54,227 bases of DNA from Pseudomonadales bacterium (lineage in GTDB: Bacteria; Pseudomonadota; Gammaproteobacteria; Pseudomonadales; Azotimanducaceae): positions 1 through 54,227 of the forward strand of contig JADHNJ010000014.1 in the NCBI GenBank assembly GCA_016779565.1, given 5' to 3'. A program made the position numbers and the translations under genes. The notes under the pieces were generated by a model. That model made no database searches. It was given only the letters and a program-made list of their open reading frames with translations, and was not told the DNA's origin. How positions within the stretch are numbered: the stretch's first letter is position 1; each line of letters starts with the position of its first letter. Of this stretch, positions 8,314 to 17,177 are shown one piece after another.

Positions 8314-9600
8314 CTATTCATACACCTTCGAGAGCGCTTGATAGATGCCAACGGATAAATCATCTCGGAGCCGCCAAGGCGAGTTAAACAACTGCACCAT
8401 GGCAACTACCACCAATTCCTCGGTGGTATCTAGCCAATACACAGTTCCGGACACCCCACCCCAATTATTCTCACCCACCGACGACAGCACACCTCGGCGG
8501 ACGGGGTCGATATACACGCCGATTCCCAGCCCATGACCGCCCCCAAGACCTAAAACCGGGTCATGATCAGGTCCTATGTTGGCATCGGTAATCCTCCGAG
8601 GGAGGTGATCCTTCGTCATAAACTTAACGGTTTTAGGGCTCAAAATTTGCTGCTCACCAAAGCGGCCCTCGGCACGCAGCATTTCAAGAAAATTCAGATA
8701 GTCCCGGGCCGTTGAAAATAGCCCCATGCCGCCAGAATCGTAAGGCTTTAAACGATACCCTGGGTTCTGAGGTGCTGCCGGTGTAAGCGTCATACCCGCT
8801 TGCGCATCGTGCCAGATATGACTTGAAGCCAGCCTCGACTGCGCGTTTTTTACCAGCTCAAAGCTTGTGTCTCGCATGTTCAGCGGCTTGAACAACCGCG
8901 CTTGTAAGAATGCCTCAAGGGACTGACCCGATAACTTGGCGACAACCGCACCTAACACCTCTGACGCATAGCTATAGCCCCAGGCTGTTCCCGGTTCAAA
9001 TACTAGCGGCAACTTGGCTAAGCGGCGTGTAAATTCCGCAAGATTGGGGCTCTTTTCTAACGCTAAGGCATCGAAGCTGCTCCGAAGTGGATGGTCTCCG
9101 CGAAACCCGTAACTCAGACCCGCGGTATGGGTAAACAACTGATGCATCGTGATTGGACGCTTCGCAGGCTGCAACTGGCCATCCTGCCAAATTTGCATGT
9201 CGGCGAATTCAGGGAGATATTTTGCCACCGGATCATAAAGATGAAAGCGGCCTTCTTCGTACAAAATGAGTGCAGCAACCGCGGTAACCGCCTTCGTCAT
9301 AGAGTAAATACGATAAATTGTATCGGCAGCAATGGGCGCTGGGTTGTCCAATCCCATCACACCCTGGTTTGCTTCATACACGATCTTTCCGTTACGGCTG
9401 ATCAGGACTGTCATTCCAGGCACTCGCCGCTCGGTGATATAGGTATCAACAAGCGTATCCAGCCGCCGCAGCCGATCTGGGTCAATGCCTTCGGCTTCGA
9501 CAGCATCTACTGCAACAGGCGTGGCGTCTGCTGCCATCGAGAATAGAACCCCAAAAACATAAGAAACCGAACGCCAATGAAAGCGGTATACTGTTTTCAT
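8314..9600 (-). CDS. Exported serine hydrolase, beta-lactamase/esterase fold
   Basis: A 428-residue class C beta-lactamase-fold hydrolase. It starts with a probable signal peptide (SVSYVFGVLFSMAADATP). The nucleophile motif SMTK is near residue 100, the YxN-type motif appears as Y-S-Y-A-S, and the third motif is HGLGIG. Proteins with this set are usually esterases or D-aminopeptidases rather than true beta-lactamases. I chose the ATG whose AAAAGG lies 8 nt upstream; a TTG six codons earlier is possible. It is placed inside the carnitine island and diverges from the transporter's binding protein, so cleavage of an ester of a carnitine-like compound in the periplasm is a reasonable inference. 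Confidence 0.85.
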   Translation of the reverse strand: MKTVYRFHWRSVSYVFGVLFSMAADATPVAVDAVEAEGIDPDRLRRLDTLVDTYITERRVPGMTVLISRNGKIVYEANQGVMGLDNPAPIAADTIYRIYSMTKAVTAVAALILYEEGRFHLYDPVAKYLPEFADMQIWQDGQLQPAKRPITMHQLFTHTAGLSYGFRGDHPLRSSFDALALEKSPNLAEFTRRLAKLPLVFEPGTAWGYSYASEVLGAVVAKLSGQSLEAFLQARLFKPLNMRDTSFELVKNAQSRLASSHIWHDAQAGMTLTPAAPQNPGYRLKPYDSGGMGLFSTARDYLNFLEMLRAEGRFGEQQILSPKTVKFMTKDHLPRRITDANIGPDHDPVLGLGGGHGLGIGVYIDPVRRGVLSSVGENNWGGVSGTVYWLDTTEELVVVAMVQLFNSPWRLRDDLSVGIYQALSKVYE

Positions 9601-9621
9601 CCGATAACCTTTTTTCAATTA

Positions 9622-11166
9622 ATGCGGCCCTCGACTATGCGCGGTATGCCTTTGCTTATCCAACGCCAAACTCTTTGGTGGAGCCTGTGCTTAAGCTGCG
9701 CCATCGGCCTGACCTTTTCCAGTCATGGTCTGGGCGCTGGCACGCTTAGAGTATCGCACGCCCTTGAGTATGGCGGTGCTGAGAACTTAAACCCTTATGA
9801 CCCAAACCGATTCACCCCTACGATTTATTTTTTATATTCCCGGTTGGTTCGACCAGATTCTAACGACAAACCCTCGCCAGATCTCGCACTGGCTTGGTCT
9901 AGTAATGACGAAGCAGACCAATGGCGATTTAAATTGCGCCCCAACGTAACCTTTCACGATGGTTCTGCCTTTGATGCCAGCGACGTCGCCTACTCCCTTC
10001 GCTTTTTGTTAGATCCAAAGCTCGATTCCCCATTGATATCGACTTTGGGCATTGTGGATCGAGTCGAAATTATTGACCCACTGACCGTTGATATTCATCT
10101 AAAGCAAGCCCACGCAGATTTCCCCGTTTTACTCATGGATTATCGAGCCAGAATCATCCCCGATGGCGTTGGCCTGAGCATTCGAGATTCCGGCATTGGT
10201 ACCGGTCCCTTTCAACTCGCCGTCAATGACCCAGAAGGTATCAGTAAGGTCGTCGCTAACCCTAATTACTTCCTAGGGCCACCAGGGCTAGATGCGATCG
10301 AAATTATCGGCGTCAACGATGCCAATGCCAGGATGCAAGCGCTGCTCTCTGGACAGCTTGACTACGTTGAACGGGTCAGCCCGCGTCTCGCGCCCTTGTT
10401 TGGTGGCAACCCAAAATTTCAGATCCAACGCTTTGCCACCGGAGACATGAATTTAATTGCCTTTCGTACTGATATGGCGCCTTTTGATGACCCTCGAGTC
10501 AGGAAAGCCCTTCGCATCGCTGTCGACCGAGAGCAGCTTATTAATACAGCAATTGGTAAGGGCGGCGCTGAAATTGCTTGCGATGCACCGGTTTGGCCGG
10601 GAGACCGTTATCGTCTGCATGCGACCTGCCCGCAAGATCAGGCTGAGGCTAAGCGCTTGCTTGCAGAGGCCGGTTACGCCGACGGCTTGTCCTTTGATTT
10701 ATACACTACGGCACTGTTCGCAACCGGCATCCCCTTTGCTGAGGTCTACCAACGCCAGTTGTCCGAAATTGGGGTCGACGTCAACATTATCGTGGCGCCA
10801 GCGGACGGTTATTACGGCGATGTTTGGCTAACCAAATCCGCTTGTATCAGCTACTGGGGACATCGACCAGCTGATCAATTCCTCAACGAATTATATCGTT
10901 CCGGTGGTAGCTGGAATGAAACTTACTGGAATCGTCCTGATTTTGATCAACTTTTGGATGCTGCTCGCGCTGAGCTCGATTTCGAGCAACGTCGAGCATT
11001 TTACTGGGATGCTCAACGCATTTTATTTGAAGAAGGTGGGAGTTTTATGCCCTTCCACTACGTGAACTATCGGGCGCTCAGCCGCGATGTTGAAAACTTT
11101 GATGAAATCATGGAGTTTGCGGTGCGCTGGTACAAGATCAGTAAGGCTGTGCAGACTGACACCTAG
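9622..11166 (+). CDS. ABC transporter substrate-binding protein, peptide/nickel family (family 5)
   Basis: A large periplasmic binding protein of about 514 residues with the SBP_bac_5 layout: signal peptide (WWSLCLSCAIGLTFSSHGLGAG), the entry LRVSHALEYGGAENLNPYD, then TFHDGSAFDASDVAYSLRFLLDP, GTGPFQL, and DDPRVRKALRIAVDR. Such proteins feed Dpp/Opp-type importers. The two permeases and the fused ATPase of that type are convergent immediately downstream. In this island the ligand may be gamma-butyrobetaine, carnitine or an acylated form rather than a peptide (inference). The start is uncertain: ATGs at 9577, 9622, 9637 and 9646 are in frame and none has a good ribosome site. The first overlaps the divergent esterase. 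Confidence 0.85.
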   Translation: MRPSTMRGMPLLIQRQTLWWSLCLSCAIGLTFSSHGLGAGTLRVSHALEYGGAENLNPYDPNRFTPTIYFLYSRLVRPDSNDKPSPDLALAWSSNDEADQWRFKLRPNVTFHDGSAFDASDVAYSLRFLLDPKLDSPLISTLGIVDRVEIIDPLTVDIHLKQAHADFPVLLMDYRARIIPDGVGLSIRDSGIGTGPFQLAVNDPEGISKVVANPNYFLGPPGLDAIEIIGVNDANARMQALLSGQLDYVERVSPRLAPLFGGNPKFQIQRFATGDMNLIAFRTDMAPFDDPRVRKALRIAVDREQLINTAIGKGGAEIACDAPVWPGDRYRLHATCPQDQAEAKRLLAEAGYADGLSFDLYTTALFATGIPFAEVYQRQLSEIGVDVNIIVAPADGYYGDVWLTKSACISYWGHRPADQFLNELYRSGGSWNETYWNRPDFDQLLDAARAELDFEQRRAFYWDAQRILFEEGGSFMPFHYVNYRALSRDVENFDEIMEFAVRWYKISKAVQTDT

Positions 11167-11183
11167 ATATTCGCAATTTTGCG

Positions 11184-12989
11184 CTACAACACCGCCTTGA
11201 TGAGCGACTGGGTGTAGGGGTGCTCCGGAGCATTGAATATTTGCTCAACTCGGCCGCTCTCGCAGATCTGACCTCTCTGCAAAATTGCAACGTCATCGGC
11301 TAGCGCCATCACGACCGGCAGATCGTGGGAGACAAATAACAGCGTCAAACCCTGAGCGTCTTTTAAGTCTTTAAGCAGCTGAATAATCGAAGCTTGCACC
11401 GACACATCCAACGCTGAGGTAATTTCGTCGCAAAGCAAGACATCTGGCTTGGACGCCAGCGCTCTGGCGATGGCCACTCGCTGACGCTCTCCTCCTGAGA
11501 GCTGCCCAGGATAACGCGCAGAATATTCCATCGGCAGCTGCACTGCAGCCATCAGCCGTTCAACCTCGGCTCTAATCTCTGGTTCGGATAATCGAAAATA
11601 GATCCGGAGTGGTCGTGCTAATGCGGCAAAAATGGATTGCCTTGGGTTTAATGAAGCATCCGGATTTTGAAACACCATTTGAATCTTGCTCAGACACGCT
11701 TTAGATCGATGCGCAACAGGCGTTGTAAGGTCGAATTTATCCAGCAGCTGCGCTTCGCCCTCGAAACTTTTTTGCAAACCTATCAGCGTTCTTAGAATCG
11801 AGCTCTTACCACTACCTGACTCCCCAACTAACCCTAGCGTTTGCCCTCTCACAATATCAAAACTGACCTCTCTAACTGTGAGCTTGCGCTCCTGGCGCGA
11901 AGCAAATGGCCACCAACCTGTATGGTCATAGGATACAGACAAGTTGTTCACCGACAGCACATACTCTTGCCCTACCATTTTTGATTCGCCCTTGTGCCCG
12001 CCGGCAGGCGCTACCATTCGTGCTATCTCCGATAACTGTACGCACTTAACTTCACGATCTTGATCCCGCGTCAATCTAGGTTTTTGTTTGAGGCAGGTCG
12101 GCCCAACATATTCACATCGGGGCGCATAAGCGCAGCCAGATAAGCGTCTGTCCTGCCCTTGCTGGATCGAGGTTGGTGCTTTAAACGCCCAGGCTTGCCC
12201 AAGTTTTGGAATACTCGATAACAAAGCTTGAGTGTAGGGATGTCGAGGGTGCTGTAAAATTTGATTACAAGCGCCTAATTCAACAATCTCGCCGGCATAC
12301 ATCACCGCTACCCTTTCGCAAACTGCGCCAATCACCCCGATGTCGTGGCTTACAAATACCATCGCCGTTTGGCTCTCTAAGGCAATTTCTGAAAGCAATG
12401 CTAAAACCGCTTGTTGCGTCGTCACATCAAGGCCGGTCGTTGGTTCATCCAAGAGCAAAACCTTTGGATTGCCTGCCAAAGCCATAGCAAGCGCAACGCG
12501 CTGTTGCTGTCCGCCAGAAAGCTCGTGGGGATAACGACCTAACAGATTAGCAGGATCTGGCAGTTGCACCCGATCAAATAACTGCAGTATTCGGTCTTGC
12601 CGAGACGCAGCTGGTAGCGGAGTATGCAGTCGCAGCGCTTCTAGCATTTGCGCTTCAATTTTCAGGGTGGGCGTCAGCGCCTGCCCAGCGTTCTGGGGAA
12701 TTAGCGCAACATCACCCCCGCGAAACAGCTGCAGATCTGCCTCGTTAAGGGCACCGGGGTCTTTACCCAGCAGCGCAACCTTTCCCGCTAAACGCGCGAG
12801 GCCTGAATCGTAATATCCCATCAGTGCCAATAGCAGCGTGCTTTTGCCACAGCCGCTTTCGCCTACCAAGCCTAGGGTCGAACCTTCCTCCAGCTGCAGG
12901 TCAACTTGGTTAACAATGGGCACCGCAACACCATCAGCACCCTCGTAGCCAATAGATAAGCCATCTATTTTTAATAGAGGCAGGCTCAT
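11184..12989 (-). CDS. Fused double ATPase of a Dpp/Opp-type ABC importer
   Basis: A 601-residue protein with two complete ABC ATPase domains, equal to DppD and DppF joined. The first half has Walker A GESGCGKST, signature LSGGQQQ and Walker B VLLLDEP. The middle has the cysteine-containing oligopeptide-transporter C-terminal element (CAYAPRC ... TC). The second half has GESGSGKSS, LSGGERQ and VLLCDE. It energises uptake through the permeases encoded just upstream. Its ATG overlaps the stop of the DppC-like gene by four bases (ATGA), so the three genes are translationally coupled. It ends 17 bases from the convergent binding-protein gene. Confidence 0.92.
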   Translation of the reverse strand: MSLPLLKIDGLSIGYEGADGVAVPIVNQVDLQLEEGSTLGLVGESGCGKSTLLLALMGYYDSGLARLAGKVALLGKDPGALNEADLQLFRGGDVALIPQNAGQALTPTLKIEAQMLEALRLHTPLPAASRQDRILQLFDRVQLPDPANLLGRYPHELSGGQQQRVALAMALAGNPKVLLLDEPTTGLDVTTQQAVLALLSEIALESQTAMVFVSHDIGVIGAVCERVAVMYAGEIVELGACNQILQHPRHPYTQALLSSIPKLGQAWAFKAPTSIQQGQDRRLSGCAYAPRCEYVGPTCLKQKPRLTRDQDREVKCVQLSEIARMVAPAGGHKGESKMVGQEYVLSVNNLSVSYDHTGWWPFASRQERKLTVREVSFDIVRGQTLGLVGESGSGKSSILRTLIGLQKSFEGEAQLLDKFDLTTPVAHRSKACLSKIQMVFQNPDASLNPRQSIFAALARPLRIYFRLSEPEIRAEVERLMAAVQLPMEYSARYPGQLSGGERQRVAIARALASKPDVLLCDEITSALDVSVQASIIQLLKDLKDAQGLTLLFVSHDLPVVMALADDVAILQRGQICESGRVEQIFNAPEHPYTQSLIKAVL

Positions 12990-13837
12990 AAAGGCATTCT
13001 TTGGACGCGATCAAGCCCAAGGCTTTTTGCCAATGCATCCGCCATCAAATTAATCCCTATGATCAAGCTACTGAGCGCAATCATCGGCAACAAAACCGGC
13101 CAAGGCGCTAACGGCATATAGATACGGGCATTGGCAATCATTAGCCCCCAATCTGGTGTCGGCGGTGTAACGCCAAATCCAAGAAAGGACAATGCTGAAA
13201 AAGCCAACAGCATCCAAGACCAGCGCATCGCAGCCTCTACCATCAACGCATCACGGATGTTGGGCAGGATTTCAGCCAGCAGTATGACCCACACACTTTC
13301 TCCTCTCGCCTGAGCCGCCAACACATAATCTTTGGTGACCTCGCCCAGCGTCGCCGCCCGCGCTAAGCGGATCACTCCGATACCGTAAAGAAAGCCCAAA
13401 GTCAGCATCAGCACGATCACGCTATTGCCAAAACTTGCAATCACCAACAAAAGCAAAATCATGAATGGGATCGCTAAGAAGGTATCCACCGCTCGCATCA
13501 TAAACTCGTCAGTCCTACCGCCCTTAAAGCCTGAGAACATGCCAAAAAGACTCCCCCAAACCATGGCAATTGCGGTACCAAAGATTGTTACTAACAAAGC
13601 TTCACGGCCACCCAAAAGCGTACGTGTGAACACGTCTCGCCCCAAGGTATCAAGCCCACCCCAGTGGGCGAGACTCGGGCCCATGTGCTCGAGCACTTCG
13701 CTTTGCGCATTGAAATCGTATGGCACTACCCAAGGTGACACGATCGCTAACACTATATGAAAGATCACAAGCGCCACCCCCACCTTGCCTGACGTCGACC
13801 TAAGGACAAGCCTCATGGTTTGCTCAGCACCACTCAT
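12986..13837 (-). CDS. ABC importer permease, DppC type
   Basis: A 283-residue inner-membrane permease. It has an N-terminal helix (LVIFHIVLAIVSPWVVP), the periplasmic segment H-x-G-G-L-D-T-LGRDVFTR typical of DppC/OppC, and about five further helices. The EAA-type ATPase contact is visible as LAAQARGESVWVILLAEILPN. It forms the channel with the DppB-type protein encoded directly upstream and overlaps both neighbours by four bases. Confidence 0.92.
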   Translation of the reverse strand: MSGAEQTMRLVLRSTSGKVGVALVIFHIVLAIVSPWVVPYDFNAQSEVLEHMGPSLAHWGGLDTLGRDVFTRTLLGGREALLVTIFGTAIAMVWGSLFGMFSGFKGGRTDEFMMRAVDTFLAIPFMILLLLVIASFGNSVIVLMLTLGFLYGIGVIRLARAATLGEVTKDYVLAAQARGESVWVILLAEILPNIRDALMVEAAMRWSWMLLAFSALSFLGFGVTPPTPDWGLMIANARIYMPLAPWPVLLPMIALSSLIIGINLMADALAKSLGLDRVQRMPL

Positions 13838-14817
13838 GGTTGAACTCGCTGGGTTCGCAGCTTCGGGCTCAACATCAATGTCAAAAGATCTGCGAGTAAG
13901 TTCAAAGACACATAGATCGCTGCCATCAGCAGTGCGATCGCTTGCACCAGCGGTAAATCACGGTCTGCGATCGCGTTCACCGAGAGACGGCCGATGCCGG
14001 GGTAGTTAAAAACGACCTCAACCACAAGCACACCACCCATCAGCCAGGCGATATTCAATGCGATCAAGTTAATTGCTGGGAGCAATGCATTGGGCAACGC
14101 ATGCAGCAGCAGCAATCTCCATCGAGGTAGCCCTTTTAGCGTTGCCATCATCACGAATTCACTCGCCAAGACGTCGATCATGCTTGATCGAACCATCCGC
14201 ATAATGTGCGCGATCATAACCAGCATCAAGGTTAAAACTGGCAATCCGATCTGCGAAAAAACCTCTGTAATTGGCGCATCAACGCGCATGATCACAATCC
14301 CCGGCAGCCATCCTAGCCAAACGCTAAACAGGGAAATCAGCAGCGTTCCTGTAATAAAATCCGGGATGGTCATAAAAAAAATTGCCACACCAGATATCCA
14401 AAAATCCACTTTTCGCTCTCGAAACCAGGCGGCTATCACCCCTAAGGCGATCGCCATAGGTATGCCGATCCCGGCCGCAGTCAGACCTAAAATCACCGTA
14501 TTACGAAAGCGCGGTCCTATCACTTCTTCTAACGGTTTGCTGCGCTTGATACTGTTACCTAAATCCCCCTGGGCCAAACCCGCCGCCCAAATGCCATAAC
14601 GCTCGATAGGCGATTTATCCAACTGATGCTCGGCTCGACAGTTCGCGAGACGCTGTCCTTGGGCCATTTGTCCTAAGAATGCCTGACAGGCATCCCCAGG
14701 AAGGAGCTCAATGGCCGCAAATACCACCATCGACACTACCCCTAGGGTGACAAAGGCAGCAAATATTCGCTGGATCACTAAGCGCAGCAAGTAACTAAGC
14801 TCCTGTCCATTGACCAT
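13834..14817 (-). CDS. ABC importer permease, DppB type
   Basis: A 327-residue permease with the DppB/OppB pattern: N-terminal RIFAAFVTLGVVSMVVF helix, a periplasmic stretch with LDKSPIERYG and GDLGNSI, then five helices and the EAA-type loop MMATLKGLPRWRLLLLHALPN. It pairs with the DppC-like protein. The first ATG has almost no space to a ribosome site. A TTG nine codons later has ACAGGAG about 9 nt upstream and fits the usual start of the family (LLRLVIQRI), so translation may begin there. It is the promoter-proximal gene of the transporter operon. Confidence 0.92.
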   Translation of the reverse strand: MVNGQELSYLLRLVIQRIFAAFVTLGVVSMVVFAAIELLPGDACQAFLGQMAQGQRLANCRAEHQLDKSPIERYGIWAAGLAQGDLGNSIKRSKPLEEVIGPRFRNTVILGLTAAGIGIPMAIALGVIAAWFRERKVDFWISGVAIFFMTIPDFITGTLLISLFSVWLGWLPGIVIMRVDAPITEVFSQIGLPVLTLMLVMIAHIMRMVRSSMIDVLASEFVMMATLKGLPRWRLLLLHALPNALLPAINLIALNIAWLMGGVLVVEVVFNYPGIGRLSVNAIADRDLPLVQAIALLMAAIYVSLNLLADLLTLMLSPKLRTQRVQP

Positions 14818-14947
14818 CCCTTAATCGATCGTTGATGCATTTTGAATCGGCGCTGGTAATCCGTTTGGCCGAGATGACAGCCCGAGTCAGCTCCTGCGAC
14901 CAGGCTCACACAGCGAGCGCCTGAAAATTTAGATCTGACATGCCTGC

Positions 14948-15982
14948 CTACCAAGCGCACAGGCCCAACTGATCTCCCTCGGCCAAATCCGACACGGTGT
15001 TATTCGGTAGCAACCGCGGCTGCCCAGACTGACAGACAAGCGTTCGATCACCAAATCCTGCAAGATCCAAAAGGATTTGATCGAGGTGCCTATACTGCAC
15101 ATCGTGACCCTCGCCGGGATACGTCCTTAGCGTCACCTCTGAATTGGGATAAACCTCCTGCCAGGCGGCGGGTGACATGCTTGCCAGCAAGCTATCATCT
15201 AGCCCCGCATAAACATAAACCGGCGCTCGCACTGCATCATTGTCTGGGGGAGTGGTCTGGCAATATAAGTTCAGCTCATGATCCAAGGGCGCGGGGTCCG
15301 CCATTTGACCTCCCAAAAAATGGGCTCTGGCGCCTTCATCATATGCCGTATCTTGAAGCCCGGGTACACGGTGAATCGCGCTGTCACTTGGAAATCCAAA
15401 GTATTGCATCGGAAACGCTAGTAAGGGCCTGTAGATTGCGCCTGGCGAATTTGCACCACAGCGATTTCTACCACCCAAGCTAGGAAGTGTCGCTGCCATA
15501 TGCACACTCAATAGCCGCGCGCTATTTCGAGCCGCTATCTGCGCGGTGTAAGGGCCACCTCCTGATATTCCAAACACTGAGAAACGATCAATTTCGAGTG
15601 ACTCCAAAACTCGTTCAACATCTTCTGCGAAATTGATCATGGTGAGCGTCGGGTCAAACGCTGTTTGACCAAAACCATTGCGTTCAACCGCAATAAAACG
15701 AAGCCCTAACGACACTCTAAAACTGCGTAGAAAATCCAGCAGCCGAATGGCGCGAACCGAAGTCCCCAAGCCTCCGGTAAATACCACTGCCTGCCCTGTG
15801 GGATCACCATCATCGATAAAATGGATCACACGACCCTCGGGATGCTGCAAGGTTTGAACCGTTGGTCCCAAGTGGTCAAACCGGTCTGGCAGCGATGGCA
15901 GCGACTGACCCGCTGCTACCTCAATGACGAGCGTCAGGCCAATGACCAGGCACCCATATTGAAAATTTCTCATAGTTCTCAA
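14948..15982 (-). CDS. Exported alpha/beta hydrolase
   Basis: A 344-residue alpha/beta-hydrolase-fold protein with an N-terminal signal peptide (YGCLVIGLTLVIEVAAGQS). The nucleophile elbow is GISGGGP. The acid lies in YAGLDDS and the histidine in GEGHDVQYRH. An oxyanion-type GGLGTS follows the first strand. It is likely an esterase or lipase of the periplasm. It lies upstream of and on the same strand as the importer genes, about 130 bases away, and diverges from carnitine dehydrogenase, so releasing a transportable compound from an ester is plausible. The substrate is not known. Confidence 0.85.
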   Translation of the reverse strand: MRTMRNFQYGCLVIGLTLVIEVAAGQSLPSLPDRFDHLGPTVQTLQHPEGRVIHFIDDGDPTGQAVVFTGGLGTSVRAIRLLDFLRSFRVSLGLRFIAVERNGFGQTAFDPTLTMINFAEDVERVLESLEIDRFSVFGISGGGPYTAQIAARNSARLLSVHMAATLPSLGGRNRCGANSPGAIYRPLLAFPMQYFGFPSDSAIHRVPGLQDTAYDEGARAHFLGGQMADPAPLDHELNLYCQTTPPDNDAVRAPVYVYAGLDDSLLASMSPAAWQEVYPNSEVTLRTYPGEGHDVQYRHLDQILLDLAGFGDRTLVCQSGQPRLLPNNTVSDLAEGDQLGLCAW

Positions 15983-16223
15983 CCATACGTTTTGTTGAAG
16001 GCATTACTTTCTCGACCTGATGTTGGTCGAGCACGCCACACCCTTGTCATTGGGATTCACAATAGAGGTGATGCCGCTAACTTGCTATATTGAGGACGCC
16101 TTTGCAACCGGCCAACCCGATGCGGTGAGCACTTTTTGTCAAAGACGTTCGCAATTGCCATTTTTATCCTATGCGTCTACCCAGTTTTGGTAGGCTAAAG
16201 CCATCTGTTATGGGGACACTCTG

Positions 16224-17156
16224 ATGCAAACTATTGCAATTATCGGCACCGGCGTCATTGGAACGGGGTGGGCGATCCGTTGTCTGGCACACGGAATTAG
16301 GGTCAATGCCTGGGATCCAGCGCCTGACTTCCAAGCGCGATTGAACAAAGATGTTCGCAGACTATGGCCTTTGCTGCAGCAGCAGGGTTTAACCCAAACC
16401 CCTGAGCCAGCTGAGATCCATTGCCATGAAGCACTGAGCACTGCCTGCCAAGGTGTGGATTTTGTACAGGAGTCGGCACCGGAAGATCTCTTAATCAAAC
16501 AATCCCTGCATCGAGAAATCGATGCTGCTACCGACCCTGAGACACCAGTCGCGTCGAGTTCCTCTGGTTTGTTACCGACCGAAATCCAAGCGGTCTATCA
16601 GCATCCGGGCCGTTGTCTGATCGGCCACCCCTTTAACCCAGTGTATCTGCTACCACTGGTTGAGGTGGTGGGCGGACAGTTAACACATTCTACAACCCTT
16701 GAAACCGCTACGAAATTTTACGAGCAACTGAGCATGAAGCCCTTACGGGTTCGAAACGAAATCGAAGGTTATCTTTCTGATCGGCTGCAGGAGGCGCTAT
16801 GGCGCGAAGCGCTGCATCTGGTTAATGACGGCATTGCAACCACCGAAGAACTCGACAACGCCATCACCTATGGCCCGGGACTCAGATGGGCTTTTATGGG
16901 AACTTGCTTGACCTTTCATCTAGCCGGTGGAAAACAAGGTATGCGACACATGCTTGAGCAGTTCGGTCCCGCGCTAAAACTGCCGTGGACGAAACTCGAG
17001 GCGCCAGAATTGTCCGATACGCTCATCGAACGCATGGTGTCAGGTACCCAAGCCCAGGCAGGGTCGCGCTCGATCGAGGAGCTAGAATCACTTAGAGACA
17101 ACTGCCTTATAGAATTGATGGCCGTGGTTGAAAAGTATCGCAGTCAAGGCTTGTAA
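16224..17156 (+). CDS. lcdH: L-carnitine 3-dehydrogenase
   Basis: A 310-residue member of the 3-hydroxyacyl-CoA dehydrogenase superfamily, expected to oxidise L-carnitine to 3-dehydrocarnitine with NAD. It has the Rossmann start IAIIGTGVIGTGWAIR, an acidic DP after strand 2, and the carnitine-dehydrogenase stretch GHPFNPVYLLPLVEVVGG with the later YGPGLRWAFMG. A general 3-hydroxybutyryl-CoA dehydrogenase would have HFFNP there, as the gene at 51559 does. Many homologues carry an extra C-terminal thioesterase domain that hydrolyses betainyl-CoA. This one stops after the dehydrogenase part. GGGGAC lies 6-11 nt before the ATG. Confidence 0.9.
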   Translation: MQTIAIIGTGVIGTGWAIRCLAHGIRVNAWDPAPDFQARLNKDVRRLWPLLQQQGLTQTPEPAEIHCHEALSTACQGVDFVQESAPEDLLIKQSLHREIDAATDPETPVASSSSGLLPTEIQAVYQHPGRCLIGHPFNPVYLLPLVEVVGGQLTHSTTLETATKFYEQLSMKPLRVRNEIEGYLSDRLQEALWREALHLVNDGIATTEELDNAITYGPGLRWAFMGTCLTFHLAGGKQGMRHMLEQFGPALKLPWTKLEAPELSDTLIERMVSGTQAQAGSRSIEELESLRDNCLIELMAVVEKYRSQGL

Positions 17157-17177
17157 GCCGCAACAAGCTTATGTAGC

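Noticed and set aside
8314..9600. Serine hydrolase as an antibiotic-resistance beta-lactamase
   Set aside because: Its second motif is Y-S-Y-A-S and its third HGLGIG, as in esterases; true class C enzymes have YAN and KTG.
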